Positions 12,901 through 23,341 of a stretch of DNA of 64,000 bases are shown here, in pieces. The notes under the pieces were generated by a model, which was not told the DNA's origin, made no database searches, and worked only from the letters and a program-made list of their open reading frames with translations. The translations under genes were made by a program, and so were the position numbers. This DNA is from Bagarius yarrelli (taxonomy: Eukaryota; Chordata; Actinopteri; Siluriformes; Sisoridae), in contig VCAZ01000246.1 in NCBI GenBank assembly GCA_005784505.1, forward strand, positions 62,001-126,000, given 5' to 3'. Each line of letters begins with the position of its first letter. The first letter of the stretch is position 1.

Positions 12901-15212
12901 GCGCCCGCCCGGGGTCGAGAGTCTGGCGGTGCGCCCGGCCCGGTCGAGGCTGAGGGTGCGCCCGGCCCGGTCGAGGCTGAGGGTGCGCCCGGCCCGGTCG
13001 AGGCTGAGGGTGCGCCCGGCCCGGTCGGGTCGGTTCATTCCTGGTCGTTAAAACAAAACAAAAAAAAAACACGATAGCTTTTCCATGAACACAGGATGTG
13101 TCTTGTGAAATAGTTGTTTATGAAATGAGAAACTGCTCACTGGTCTTAAAACTTATGCTTTTTTTTTTTACAGGCAGCGTATTTAATGTTGTTAAACCAT
13201 TGCAGAGGTGAAATAGTCATAATTGCTTTGGTGTTTTTAACATTTTAGACATCTATAAAACGACAGAAATTTTTACTACATTTCACTCGGTCTGTAAGGG
13301 TTCCTGTAGTGGCTTTCATATTGTGTAAATGCCGCACCAGAAAATCTGTTTTTTAAATTCCCTATATATATTAGATTAGATTAGATTAGATTCAAACTTT
13401 ATTGTCATTGTGCAAGGTACATGTACAGAGCCAATGAAATGCAGTATATCACTGTAGGTACCTGTAAAGTCCAGTTTCCTGATGAGAACAAGCTCCATCA
13501 CTTTCAGCTCTCCATAACTCCAGGTAAATGTGACTTTTTTTTTTTGGTTGATGGTCTTTGAGCCCTGTTGTACGGTGGCTGAGAGAGAGGTAAAAGAGCT
13601 GCAGCTTAAAAAAAACACAACACGACTAAAAACAGAAACGTGCTGCTAATAATAGTATTAGGACATTTTTTTTTAAGGGATCCCAAAAACATGAGGAACT
13701 GGCGCAGCTGGACCTGCTTATTTTTCAGTGCTTAGTTGTCATTATTGTTATCAGTTTAACTGAAGTATAAGTTTTTTTGTATATTTTATCATTGTATGAT
13801 TCTATAGTCTTTTAGATAATATTGATCTGACAAATTCCACAATTGCCCATGACACGTATGTAAGCTAGTTAACTTCATGTATCAGGGGTTTTGGGGCCAT
13901 TGTAGGATCTGGTTTTGGTCGTGCTATTTGAATGTATTTTTGTGTTGGTTGTGTTGAAGATTCAGAGCGCATTTCCGTATTTGTGTTTGCTTTGTGTTAA
14001 AGTGATGAAGTTGTTTTCTTAATTTTTTTGTTTTCTTAGTTTTCTTGTTGTTGCTTTTTTTTTATTTGCATGTGTGTTTTTAAGTTAGAGTAGCACGCTG
14101 AGCTTCTGTCTGGCCATCAATATACAGCATTATCGACTTTAGCATTCGTCCTGTAGGAAAAACAGGTTTAGACTGTCAGAAATTGGTGAATGGAAGTCAC
14201 TGTTACAGCTGCATAAATAAATGCTGGTTTCGAGGTTTATCAGCAGTGCTTATTGATCATTTTTTTCCACAGATGAAGGATATTATCAGGGAGGAAAGTT
14301 TCAGTTTGAAATAGATGTTCCTGAAGCTTATAACATGGTGGTAAGTAACTTTCTCTCTCTTTCTCTCTCTTTTCTCCTGTAATTATTGTGCTTTTTATTC
14401 ATGAATACGATGTTAGTTTAAATATGTGGTAGATGGTGGATTTATGTTTGATTATTTTGTTGTTTCCTCACTTTCCTTAAATGATAGAATTTTTTGTAGT
14501 AGCATTGTTAAAGCATTAAATTGTGTTCTCTAGCTGGGATATACTGTACGATGAAACCTGCACTTAGACCTGTTTTATTTTATTCGAACAGCCTCCCAAA
14601 GTGAAGTGTTTAACGAGAATATGGCACCCGAACATTGCAGAGACGGGGGAAATCTGTCTAAGGTAACTTTCCTTTGTAACGCTTCTAAAAAATTTTTATT
14701 ATTGTTCAGAAACAAATTATAAGCTGAATGTCCGGATCTCTGCCGTAGTTTACTGCGCGAACATTCAATTGACGGCACGGGCTGGGCACCGACACGGACG
14801 TTAAAGGTACCACACACACACACACACGTCAGTCAGTATCTATAATCAGTCCAGGGAGACTTTTTATTAATAGATACTTCTTAAATTATATTCTTTCAAC
14901 CTGCAAATACATTTACGATTAATAATAATAATAATAATTATGATAAAGTTTTCTGTCGAAAGAGACTCCAGTTAACTCAAAGGTAAACCAGTCACATGAT
15001 CATCTGTAACATTCTTCTTCCTCTCAGGATGTTGTCTGGGGATTGAATTCATTATTTACTGTAATGTCCGGTTTTCTTTATTTTGTTATTTCAGCGTGGG
15101 TGTTATATATATATGTATTATATATGCGTGTGGTGTATGGGTGTAGTTGTATATATGTGTGGTGTGTGTATATATGTGTGTGTGTGTGTGTGTGTGTATA
15201 GATATATTATAT

Positions 15213-15249
<37 letters not shown>

Positions 15250-15469
15250 TATGTTTGTGTGTATATATATGTGGGTGTGTGTATATGTGTGTGTATACAG
15301 ATATATGTGTGTGTGTGTTGTGTGGTGTGTATATATTATATATTATATATAATATATATATATATGTGTGTGTGTGTGTGTTATATAGGGTGTGTGTATA
15401 TATATATATATATATATGTGTTTATATATCTGTGTGTGTTATGTATATGTATATAATATATATGTATAT

Positions 15470-15525
<56 letters not shown>

Positions 15526-18500
15526 TTACTATAATAGATATAATTATATATATATATATATATCGATCTTTTTATTAGTGTGTGTGTTTGGGTGTGGGTG
15601 TGTAATGTTACGTACGGATTTTATATACATCCTTGTTGGGGACGACAAAACCTGAATACACACAGATTCAGGGGCAAGGGTTAGAGTAGCGGATGGGGTT
15701 AGGGGTTAGAGTTAGGGATTAGGGGTATGGGTTAGGGTTAGATTTGGGGGTTAGAGTGGGGTTAGAGTTGGGGGTTAGAGTTGGGGGTTAGAGTGGGGTT
15801 TAGAGGGGTTAGAGTTGGGGGTTAGAGTTAGGGGTTAGTTAGGGTTAGTAGTTAGGGTTAGAGTTAGGGGTTAGGTTAGGGATTAGGGATTTCGGGGATA
15901 TTAGGACAGGGGATAGGATTAGGGGACAGGGGATAGGGTTAGGGACAGGGGATAGGGTTAGGGACAGGGGATAGGGTTGGGATTAGAGTTAGGTCAGCGG
16001 ATAGGGATGGGTTAGGGTTTAGAGTTAGGTCACGATAGGGATAGGGGTTAGGGGTTAGGGTTTAGACGTTAGGATAGGGGGATAGGGATGGGGTTTAGGG
16101 TTTAGAGTTAGGGATAGGGGAAGGGATGGGTTAGGTTGTAGAAGTTAGGATAGAGGGTTAGTAGGGTTGGTTAGGGTTTAGAGTTAGGGATAGGGGATAG
16201 GATGGGGTTAGGGTTTAGGAGTTAGGGATAGTGGATAGGGTGGGTTAGGGTTTAGAGTTAGGGATAGGGGATAGGGGATGGGGTTAGGGTTTAGAGTTAG
16301 GGATAGGGGATAGGGTTAGGGGTTAGGGTAGAGTTAGGGGGATAGGGGAGATAGGGAGTTAGGGCAGCGGATTAGGGTTAGAGTTAGGGATAGGGGGGGT
16401 AGAGTTAGGGATAGGGATAGGGGTAGGGGATTTTGGTTAGGTTAGGGATGGGGTTAGGTTAGGGATAGGGGTTAGAGTTAGGGATTAGGGGTTAGGAGTT
16501 CGAGGGGGGGATTAAGGGGATAGGGTTAGGATGGGGTTAGAGTTATAGGATAGTTAGGGATAGGGTTAGAGATAGGGTGGGGTTAAAGTTAGGGATGGGG
16601 ATTAGAGTTAGGGGGGATTAGGAGGGGTTTAGGGTTTAGGGATAGGGAATAGGGTTAGGGGGTTAGAGTGGGATAGGGGATAGGGATGGGGTTTTGGGGT
16701 TTAGAGTTTAGGGATAGTGGATAGGGGAATTTAGGTTAGGGATGGGGTTGGGGTTAGAGGTTAGGATGGGGTTAGGAGTTAGAGGGTTAGAATAGGGAAT
16801 GGGGTTTAGGGGTTAGAGTTAGGGATGGGGTTAGAGTTAGGGATGGGGTTAGGGGATAGGGGGGTAGGGTGGGGTTAGAGTTAGGATAGGGGATAGGGAG
16901 GGGGGGTTAGAGTTAGGGATAGGGATGGTTAGAGGTTTAGGGAGAGGGTATGGGTTAGGGTTAGGGGGCAGGGTTGGGGTTAGAGTTAGGGATGGGGTAG
17001 GGATAGGGTTAGGGGTTAAAGGGGTTAGGGATAGGGATAGGGTTGGGGTTATGGGATAGGGATTAGGGTTAGAGTTAGGGATAGGGGATGGGGTTTAGAG
17101 TTAGGGATAGGGTTTAGGGGTTTAGGGGTTTAGGGGTTTAGGGGGTTCGAGTTAGGGACAGGGATAGGGTTAGGGATGGGGTTAGGGGTTAGAGTTAGGG
17201 ACGGGATAGGGATGGGGTTAGGGGGGGATAGGGGATAGGGTCAGGGTTAGAATAGGGATAGGGAATGGGGTTAGGGGTTAGAGTTAGGGATAGGGGATAG
17301 GGTTGGGGTTAGAGTTAGGGATAGTGGATAGGGTTAGAGATAGGGTTGGGGTTAAAAGTTAGGGATGGGGTTAGGGGATAGGGTTAGGTGTTAGAGGTTA
17401 GGAATGGTGGTTGTATAGGGGTAGGTTAGATAGTTAGGGACGGGATAGGGTTGGGGTTAGAGTTAGGGTTAGGGGTTAGCGTTAGGGATGCGTTTCGGGG
17501 GTTAGAGTTGGGACAGGGATAGGATTGGGGTTAGAGTTTAGGGATCAGGGGATAGGGGATGGGGTTAGGGGTTAGGGATGTAAGGGGATAGAGTTGGGGT
17601 TTTCAGATGTAGGGATAGTTTTCTTTTAGGATGTAGGGTTTGCGAATAGTGGGAAGGTTAAGATGGGGATAGATTTAGGGGTTGTTATGAGTAAGGTCGA
17701 TAGGGGTTTAGGGTTTATCGGTTTAGGGATAGGGATAGGTGGGAGGGTCAGTAGGGGTAGGAGTTAGGGATATGGGAATTGGGGTTAGGGGTTGTAGAGT
17801 TATGGATTAGTGGATAGGGTTAGAGATAGGGTTGGGATTAAAGTTAGGGATTGGTATAGAGTTAGGGTTAGAGTTAGGGATAGGAAATAGGGTTAGATAG
17901 GGTTAGAGTTTTAGGGATTAGGGATAGGGGTTGGGTTTAGGAGTTAAGTGATAGGGATAGGGTCAGAGTTAGGGATTTAGGGGTTGGGGTCAGAGTTAGG
18001 GATAGGGAATGGGGTTTAGGGGTTTAGGAGTTAGGGATAGTGGTAGGGTTAGAGATAGGGTTGGGATTAGGAGTTAGGGATGGGATAGAGTTAGGGTTAG
18101 AGTTAGGAATAGGGGATAGGGTTAGGGGGTTAGGGAGTTAGAGTTGGGATAGGGGATAGGGTTGGGGTTTAGAGTTAGGGATGGGTTGAAGGTGAACAGG
18201 GTTAGAGATGGGGTTGGGGTTAGAGTTGGGATGGGTTTGGGGTTAGAGTTAGGGATAGGGGATAGGGTTGGGTTTAGAGTTAAGGATAGTGGATAGGGTC
18301 GAGTTAGGGATAGGGTTGGGGTCAGAGTTAGGGGTAGGGAATGGGGTTAGGGGTTAGAGTTAGGGATAGTGGTATAGGGTTAGAGATAGGGTTGGGAGTT
18401 AAAGTTAGGGATGGGATAGAGGTTAGGGGTTGTTAGAGTTAGAATAGGGGATAGGGTGGAGTTTAGAGTTAGGGATTAGATAGGGGATAGGGTTGGGGTA

Positions 18501-19841
18501 GAGTTAGGGGATAGTGAACAGGGTTAGAGATGGGTTGGGTTAGAGTTAGGGATGGGGTTAGGGGGTTAGAGTTAGGGATTAGGGAAGGGGTGAGGGGTTA
18601 GATTTAGGGATAGTGGATAGGGTTAGAATCAGGGATAGGGTTGGGGTTAAGTTAGGGATGGGTTTAGGAGTTAGAATTAGGGGTTAGAGTTAGGGATAGG
18701 GTTGGGGTTAGAGTTAGGGATGGGGGATAGGGTCAGGGGTTAGAGTTTCGGGAGGGTTGGGGTGAGAGTCGGGATAGGGTTGGGTTAGAGTTAGGGATAG
18801 GGTTGGGGTTAGAGTTAGGGATAGGGTTGGGTTGGTTAGGGATTAGGGGAGGGGTTAGGGTTAGGGTTAGGGATTAGGGGTTAGGGGTTAGTTAGGGATG
18901 GGGTTAGGGGTTAGAGTGGGGTAGTTGATTAGGGATAGGTAGGTTAGGGGTAGAGGTAGGGATAGGGGATAGGTTTAGGGGGTAGAGGTAGAGGGATAGG
19001 GGATAGGGGTTAGAGGTAGAGGTAGGGGATAGGGGATAGGGGGATAGATAGGGTAGGGATAGGGAATAGGTTTAAGGGATAGGGGATAGGGTCAGGGGTT
19101 AGAGGTAGGGATAGGGGATAGGTTTAGGGGTTAGAGGTAGAGGGATAGGGGATAGTGGTAGGGATAGGGGATGGAGGTAGGGATAGAGGTAGGGATAGGG
19201 GATAGGTTTAGGAGTTAGAGGTAGGGATAGGGGATAGGTTTAGGGGTTAGAGTTAGTGTTGGGGGATAGAAAATACAGTTTGTACAGTATAAAAACCATT
19301 ACACCTATGGAGAGTCCACACAAGGACAGCTAACCTGTGTGTGTATCTCACAAATGAAGAGGTTTTCAGAGAAAAAAGATTTTATGGATATAAATTGGTG
19401 GTAAAATTCAATAAACTTGTCAATTAAATAAATTTTAGAGGTTGTTTTAAAACTTAGTGCAAAGTTAGCTGTTCTGTCTGGTTGGGAGGGGCTTACTATC
19501 AATTACAGCTGTCAATCACAGCTGTATGTGATCTTATGGTGGTAAGCAGAACTACTACTTTCACACAGGATCTTCTGAACTTTGACGATCCACTGAATAT
19601 TGATGCAGCGGAGCACCATTTACGAGACAAGGTACACACACTAACACACACTTATTATTGTGTCTAAAATGATCACACAAATTAACAAGATGAACAACGT
19701 ACGATTAAAAGCTTACATTTTTTGGCAACATCTCAACCAAACTAAAATAGCGCTGAAGTTTGTTTTTCACTGGTAATTTTTCTCTTAAAGGATGACTTCA
19801 GGTGCAAAGTCCAGGACTTCATCAAAAACTATGCAAGATGA
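9878..19841 (+). CDS. ube2f: NEDD8-conjugating enzyme UBE2F (9 coding exons)
   Basis: E2 enzyme that takes NEDD8 from the UBA3-NAE1 E1 as a thioester and, with RBX2/RNF7, passes it to cullin-5; it acts in the cytosol and nucleus. Join: 9878-9995, 12581-12610, 13458-13523, 14273-14340, 14592-14662, 14749-14806, 15028-15060, 19569-19631, 19791-19841. All introns are GT-AG and all phases fit, giving 185 residues, the human length from memory. The N-terminus MLTLASKLK is the family's E1-docking tail. HPN is at 106-108, the catalytic Cys116 is in GEICLS, and the C-terminus is IKNYAR. Residue 174 is Cys where I recall Asn in human. The frame is intact and looks functional. Introns hold an antisense LINE, a CpG-rich minisatellite and a 3.6-kb G-rich array. 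Confidence 0.97.
10424..11821 (-). pseudogene. L2/Rex-like LINE reverse transcriptase fossil in UBE2F intron 1
   Basis: Read on the minus strand, several RT blocks survive in different frames. About 11588-11821 has ILSDFISIDTKTCISK and PRKFSLLWI. About 11110-11200 has AYLVNLSIQTKTFPESL. 10967-11025 has AVFLDLQKSFDTINH (motif A). 10801-10829 has GVPQGSVLGP (motif B). 10450-10657 has VNLGTVPDKTLKFDSQVKNI, like the region after the RT core. I found no YADD box, and stops and shifts are frequent. It is dead and antisense to UBE2F. Assignment to the L2/CR1/Rex group is by motif style only. Confidence 0.75.
11822..12580. other. UBE2F intron 1, distal part
   Basis: AT-rich intron sequence without a recognised transposon or exon, up to the acceptor of exon 2. 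Confidence 0.6.
12581..12610 (+). CDS. ube2f: UBE2F coding exon 2 (30 bp)
   Basis: A 30-base micro-exon after TGTGTGCAG and before GTGAGT. It completes Glu40 and encodes VADLEATLP (residues 41-49), the start of the UBC fold. Too short to be found by open-frame length. Confidence 0.93.
12886..13036. repeat. CpG-rich 27-bp minisatellite in UBE2F intron 2
   Basis: Unit GTCGAGGCTGAGGGTGCGCC followed by CGGCCCG, 27 bp. Three near-perfect copies end at about 13024, preceded by one or two diverged copies from about 12886. Each unit has several CpGs, in strong contrast to the AT-rich flanks. Because 27 is a multiple of 3 it produces a periodic 9-residue frame (RLRVRPARS), which is not a gene. Confidence 0.93.
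13368..13445 (+). mobile_element. Fragment of a teleost interspersed repeat abutting exon 3
   Basis: TTAGATTAGATTAGATTC, then AAACTTTATTGTCATTG and GCCAATGAAATGCAGT, reads like the ubiquitous fish repeat that begins with a Pol II-like TTTATTGTCATT. It ends about 13 bases before the exon 3 acceptor. The family name is not known to me. Confidence 0.6.
13458..13523 (+). CDS. ube2f: UBE2F coding exon 3
   Basis: Encodes Ser50 (split codon) then TCKVQFPDENKLHHFQL to ITP (residue 71). Acceptor CACTGTAG has almost no pyrimidine tract because a repeat abuts the exon; the donor is GGTAAATG. Confidence 0.95.
14273..14340 (+). CDS. ube2f: UBE2F coding exon 4
   Basis: Completes Asp72 and encodes EGYYQGGKFQFEIDV to AYNMV (residue 94), part of the E2 beta-sheet. 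Acceptor TTTTTTTCCACAG and donor GTAAGT are both strong. Confidence 0.97.
14341..14591. other. UBE2F intron 4, nothing notable
   Basis: T-rich intron with a CTTTCTCTCT run after the donor. No repeat or hidden exon recognised. Confidence 0.6.
14592..14662 (+). CDS. ube2f: UBE2F coding exon 5 with HPN and catalytic Cys
   Basis: Encodes PPKVKCLTRIW, the HPN motif at 106-108 and ETGEICL with the active-site Cys116, ending two bases into Ser118. Acceptor CGAACAG, donor GTAACT. Confidence 0.97.
14749..14806 (+). CDS. ube2f: UBE2F coding exon 6
   Basis: Encodes LLREHSIDGTGWAPTRTLK (residues 119-137), the family-specific insert next to the active site. The intron before it is only 86 bases. Acceptor TGCCGTAG, donor GTACCA. 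Confidence 0.97.
15028..15060 (+). CDS. ube2f: UBE2F coding exon 7 (33 bp)
   Basis: Eleven codons, DVVWGLNSLFT (residues 138-148), after TTCCTCTCAG and before GTAATG. The following intron is 4508 bases, mostly repeat. Confidence 0.96.
15099..15567. repeat. Compound (TG)n/(TA)n tract in UBE2F intron 7
   Basis: Alternating TGTG and long TATATA blocks, the longest near 15470-15535. TA blocks of this length can extrude cruciforms and commonly cause sequencing slippage. The small open frames over it (YIYIYI) are artefacts. Confidence 0.93.
15660..19268 (+). repeat. TTAGGG-like G-rich minisatellite filling UBE2F intron 7
   Basis: About 3.6 kb of short G-rich blocks: GGGTTAGAGTTAGGGATAGG is the commonest phrase, with GGTTAGGG, GGGGATAGGG and GGGGTTAG variants. 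Exact TTAGGG hexamers are frequent but perfect telomere runs are short. C is almost absent from the + strand. The array takes up about 80 percent of the intron and its G-rich strand is the UBE2F sense strand, so the pre-mRNA would be G-rich. Confidence 0.95.
19569..19631 (+). CDS. ube2f: UBE2F coding exon 8
   Basis: Encodes DLLNFDDPLNIDAAEHHL to RDK (residues 149-169) after TTTCACACAG and before GTACAC. Confidence 0.97.
19791..19841 (+). CDS. ube2f: UBE2F coding exon 9 and stop
   Basis: Encodes DDFRCKVQDFIKNYAR then TGA. Acceptor TTTCTCTTAAAG. Too short to be visible as a separate open frame. Confidence 0.96.
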   Translation, partial: DDFRCKVQDFIKNYAR

Positions 19842-20001
19842 TGCACAAGTCGTTCGCACCGCTCGCACTTCCAACCCCGAGACCCACCAAGCTGGAAATC
19901 CTGCAGCGTTTACACACCGGGAGGACAACGGGACGATTCTGTGGATCTCGACCTGTCAATATGAACTTTAAAAAGGGGAGTGGTCTCCTGGGGGGGGTCA
20001 G

Positions 20002-20043
<42 letters not shown>

Positions 20044-20215
20044 TAGACCTGGGAGGGTATTTGGGATTCCGTCGTTCCTTTTTTTAATTACAGTAACTTT
20101 CAGAAGCCCTAAATCGTTGCCACAGCTGGTTCTGCATCATCTGCAGCTAATAAAGAGAATAATAACATTAACGATGCTAATGATAATAAAGACGAGCGCG
20201 CTCTGTTCAGTCATG
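19842..20215 (+). other. UBE2F 3' UTR with candidate poly(A) signals
   Basis: The sequence after the stop contains a short (TA)n(TG)n tract at about 20003-20041 and two AATAAA hexamers at 20149-20154 and 20185-20190. TCAGTCATGTGATC follows the second. An end near 20210 is likely but inferred. The open frame at 19802 over this region is a shadow. Confidence 0.55.
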
Positions 20216-20529
20216 TGATCTCACGCTACTAATTGCAACCTGCACGTACTGAGTTTTTTTTTTCGGTCACTCGGTTCTTTTATGTGTTATTTTAGTGGTC
20301 ATGGCTCTTCGTCGATTTACGGGGAGCAGTCGATGCTACAACACGTCCGGAGTCTCACGTTTGCTTGATATGTGCACGTTATATAATCCCACAATCCCCA
20401 AACCCCCCCAAGTAAAGAGACTGTTTAAACTCCGCAGTGTGAATTTTATTGCTGTTGGTTTTATTTTTTTTTTTTTATAGTTTTTATGAGGGTTTGTTTA
20501 CTTCTCAACTTTTTTCTAACAGATGAGGA

Positions 20530-21720
20530 TGTAACGCTATCGTATATGTGCTGAGAGAGAAAGAGATAAAGGGACCGATGGAGCAAGAGACATAAACACA
20601 GAAATGAAAAAGAAATTAGTGGAAAAGAACGATGGAGAGAGCTGGGCAAGGAGACAACAGCAAATAAATGCAGAGAGAACTGAGGAAAGAGAGAGAAATG
20701 AGAACTGGAGTAAGAATAGAGAGAGAGAGAGAGACAGATCAAGAGAAAGAATTAGTCTGGAGAGATGGATAAAGGAAGAATCATAAAGAAAGAAAAGTAG
20801 GATAAGGGATGTAGAATAAACTGGGGTTAAAACGGAGGGAGATACAAAGAAATGGAGAGAATAGGCTGAAGAGAGATGGAAAAAAGGTGCGCTGAAATTA
20901 GAAAGGTGGATGTAAAACCAGGGGGGAGGAGAGAAGACAGATGGAAAAAGAAAGAGTGGGATAGAGAGTGTGTGAGACTGAGAAAGGCATGCAGAGAGGA
21001 AGGTGATGTAGCGAGATGAACAGATGGACAGAAATAGGGTTAAGAGAGGGAGAGACAGATGGGGGAAGTATGAACTGGGGTAAGAAGAGCCAGGATTCCC
21101 ACGTGTCCTGGGAAAATCCTAAAAAATTAATTAACAACTTTCCAGTGCTGAAAAAAACAAAAAATGAGAGAAAAAATCACATTGTGCTGAAATCTTATTA
21201 TTGAAGAACAGATTAGAATAGTGGTCAGTCAGAGGTGGTCAGTCAGAGGTGAAGAAGAAAGAGATAGAGAGTGAGAGAGAAATAGGCTAAAGAAAGAAGA
21301 GTGGGTTAAAGAGAGAGAGAGAGACAGTGAGGTAGATGTAGAATGAATTGAGTTAAAGAGTGTGATAGACAGCTTCAGAGAGCTAGGCCGAAGAGAGAGA
21401 GAGAGAGAAAGAGAGAGATTGGTGTAGAATGAACTAGAGATGTAAAATTAATAGAGAGAAAAATGTGGTGAAAAGGTAGACAGATGGAGAGAGAACCGGG
21501 GTAAAAAGATGTAGAAAACATATGAAAAGAGAAAGTAGTGTTAAGAGCAAGACTGATAGAGACAGAAAGTGATGGAGAGAAAAATGGAGAAGATAAAAAA
21601 AGAGATGTAGAAAGATGAAGAGGGGACTGGGGTTAAACAAAGAAAGAGAGGGAGATGAGTAAAAATAGTAGAAATAGAGAAGTTGTCTGCTGTTGCAGCA
21701 GTAATAGAGACTGACCATCA
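20530..21720. repeat. GA-rich polypurine region
   Basis: About 1.2 kb in which the + strand is dominated by GAGA, GATGGA and AAAGAGAG blocks with occasional T. No period is strict. The opposite-strand frames (LSLSLF) and the + frames (EREREN) are artefacts. Confidence 0.8.
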
Positions 21721-22030
21721 GGTGGTGCTGTTTTATTAAATTTATGGCTTTACACGCATGTACGCTAGATGTCGCTGCTGTTTCAGAAAGCGGCTTCTTA
21801 CTCCAGACGGCGATCAGTGCTGCATTATTTGACTGCAGTCTCTTCCAACAATAATCCAGATTCTCTAGAAAAAAAGAATGTGTCAGTGATGGGCAGTTAT
21901 TACATTTCCGCTTTTTGTACTTTAATTCCAGAATAATTCTTTATTATTAAAAACAAACTCATGATGAACATCCAGACTGGGATGCCATCTGAAAAACTTC
22001 ACAGGAGATCGTTTATTATAGTAATGATGT
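21721..22030. other. Unremarkable intergenic DNA
   Basis: No exon, RNA gene or clear transposon. CTAGATGTCGCTGCTG near 21767 resembles sequence often seen in fish repeats, but it is too short to call. Confidence 0.4.
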
Positions 22031-22045
22031 GAAAAAAAATGAAAA

Positions 22046-22079
22046 CTGTCTGTCTGTCTGTCCGTCTATTCATCCATCC

Positions 22080-22123
<44 letters not shown>

Positions 22124-22156
22124 GTCTGTCTATCTATCTGTCTGTCTGTCTGTCTG
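22046..22156. repeat. (TCTG)n/(TCTA)n microsatellite
   Basis: CTGTCTGTC, then about ten TCTA units, then TCTG units again. Confidence 0.95.
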
Positions 22157-22363
22157 TGGTATGTGTCGGATAGAAAGATTTTTTTTTTTTTTTTCTGGAT
22201 CACAATTTAAGTTAATGTAAAAAAATCCCACAAACAGACAAACCAAAGACTGTCAGAGAAAAAAATATTTGCAGATTTGGATAATATGTAAAAATTGATT
22301 GATTACTTGATCAATTAATCTATTGGCTGATTGATCGATAAGTAGTAATTAAAAAAAATTGTG

Positions 22364-22546
22364 GGAAGTGGTGGCTCATGGTGTTGGTTTACCAACCTGA
22401 AGATTGTGGGTTCGAATCCCAGCTCCACCAAGCCACCACTGTTGGGCCCCTGAGCAAGGCCCTTAACCCCCAATTGCTCAGTTGTATAAATGAGATAAAT
22501 GTAAGTCGCTCTGGATAAGAACATCTGCCAAACGCTGTAAATGTAA
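22364..22546 (+). mobile_element. tRNA-derived SINE, near full length
   Basis: GGAAGTGGTGGCTCATGG (A-box side), GGGTTCGAATCCCAGC (a clean B-box), CACTGTTGGGCCCCTGAGCA, AATTGCTCAGTTGTATAAA and the tail GTCGCTCTGGATAAGAACAT. It is the best reference copy of the family in this window. The tRNA-like part is not a tRNA gene because the cloverleaf is incomplete. Confidence 0.92.
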
Positions 22547-22925
22547 TAGTAATATAGTATTTTAGTAAAATTACTTAAATAGTAATTTTTTTTATACATT
22601 CAGAGGTGTAAATTGACTCCAAAAAAGAAAAATAAACAAACAACAAACAAAAGAGCCGAATTTAAAGCGAGTCCTCGATAGAATATCTGACTATACACAG
22701 AAAATAGAATTACATCAAGTGTAAATTAATCAGATACCAAAAAACAAATTATAAAATATATAATAATAATAAGCATATTTCTTCTCCTTCTTTTTATTAA
22801 CAACAACAATAATAACATAATAATAATAATACCAGAGAAAAATACTAATAAGTAGACATCAGGCAGTAAGTCAGGTAAATGTTAGTATCTCCTACAAGCA
22901 AATAAAAAATGATTAACACACCTGA
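22547..22925. other. A-rich intergenic DNA
   Basis: AT-rich with (TAA)n stretches near 22758-22830. Nothing else recognised. Confidence 0.5.
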
Positions 22926-23341
22926 TGTAACGGTTACAGTGAGCGATACCCCACTCTGCCACCAGAGGGCAACCCGGAACTTTTGTGTATTTCATCATGT
23001 GCTTTCTGTTTCTCTTTCTTCGGGTTTTGCCATTGGTTAATTGTCCCTTATTTTCCTCTGTTAGTCTGTGTTTAAGTCTGTCAGTGTTTTGTGAACGTTG
23101 TCATTCTCTTACAGTCTCCCAATGCTAATGCTAATGCTAGTTCTAATGCTAATGCTAGTTCAAATACTAATGCTAGTTCTAATGCTAATGCTAATGCTAG
23201 TTCCTCTCATCTGTTGTTCCTATGTTTTATTCTTTGTTATTTTCCTTTTTCGTTAATTAAAATTCTGTGGATTTCGATCTTGTTGTCCACTGTGTGTCTC
23301 CATCTCCTGTCCTCCCCTAATCGGGACAGCAGAGTTTTACA
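22926..23341 (+). mobile_element. LTR-like element with inner 18-bp repeat
   Basis: It starts TGTAACGGTTACAG, has GCCACCAGAGGGC, and ends GCAGAGTTTTACA. The TG...CA ends and size (416 bp) suit a solo LTR, but I see no matching target-site duplication (CCTGA left, ATTTA right). A short internal array of AATGCTAATGCTAGTTCT lies at 23120-23200 and gives a periodic Asn-Ala-Ser frame. Confidence 0.45.

Noticed and set aside
13159..13218. Candidate UBE2F exon after TTTTTTTTACAG near 13173
   Set aside because: The phase-compatible peptide (SVFNVVKPLQR) does not match the family and ends in a stop. The real exon lies at 13458.
15083..15578. Small Ile/Tyr and Cys/Val-rich frames
   Set aside because: Artefacts of the TG/TA repeats.
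15660..19268. True chromosome end or perfect interstitial telomere
   Set aside because: The repeat is only TTAGGG-like and it lies inside an intron of an intact gene with exons on both sides.
22364..22440. tRNA gene
   Set aside because: Only the A- and B-box-like head of a SINE is present, and the standard SINE body and tail follow.
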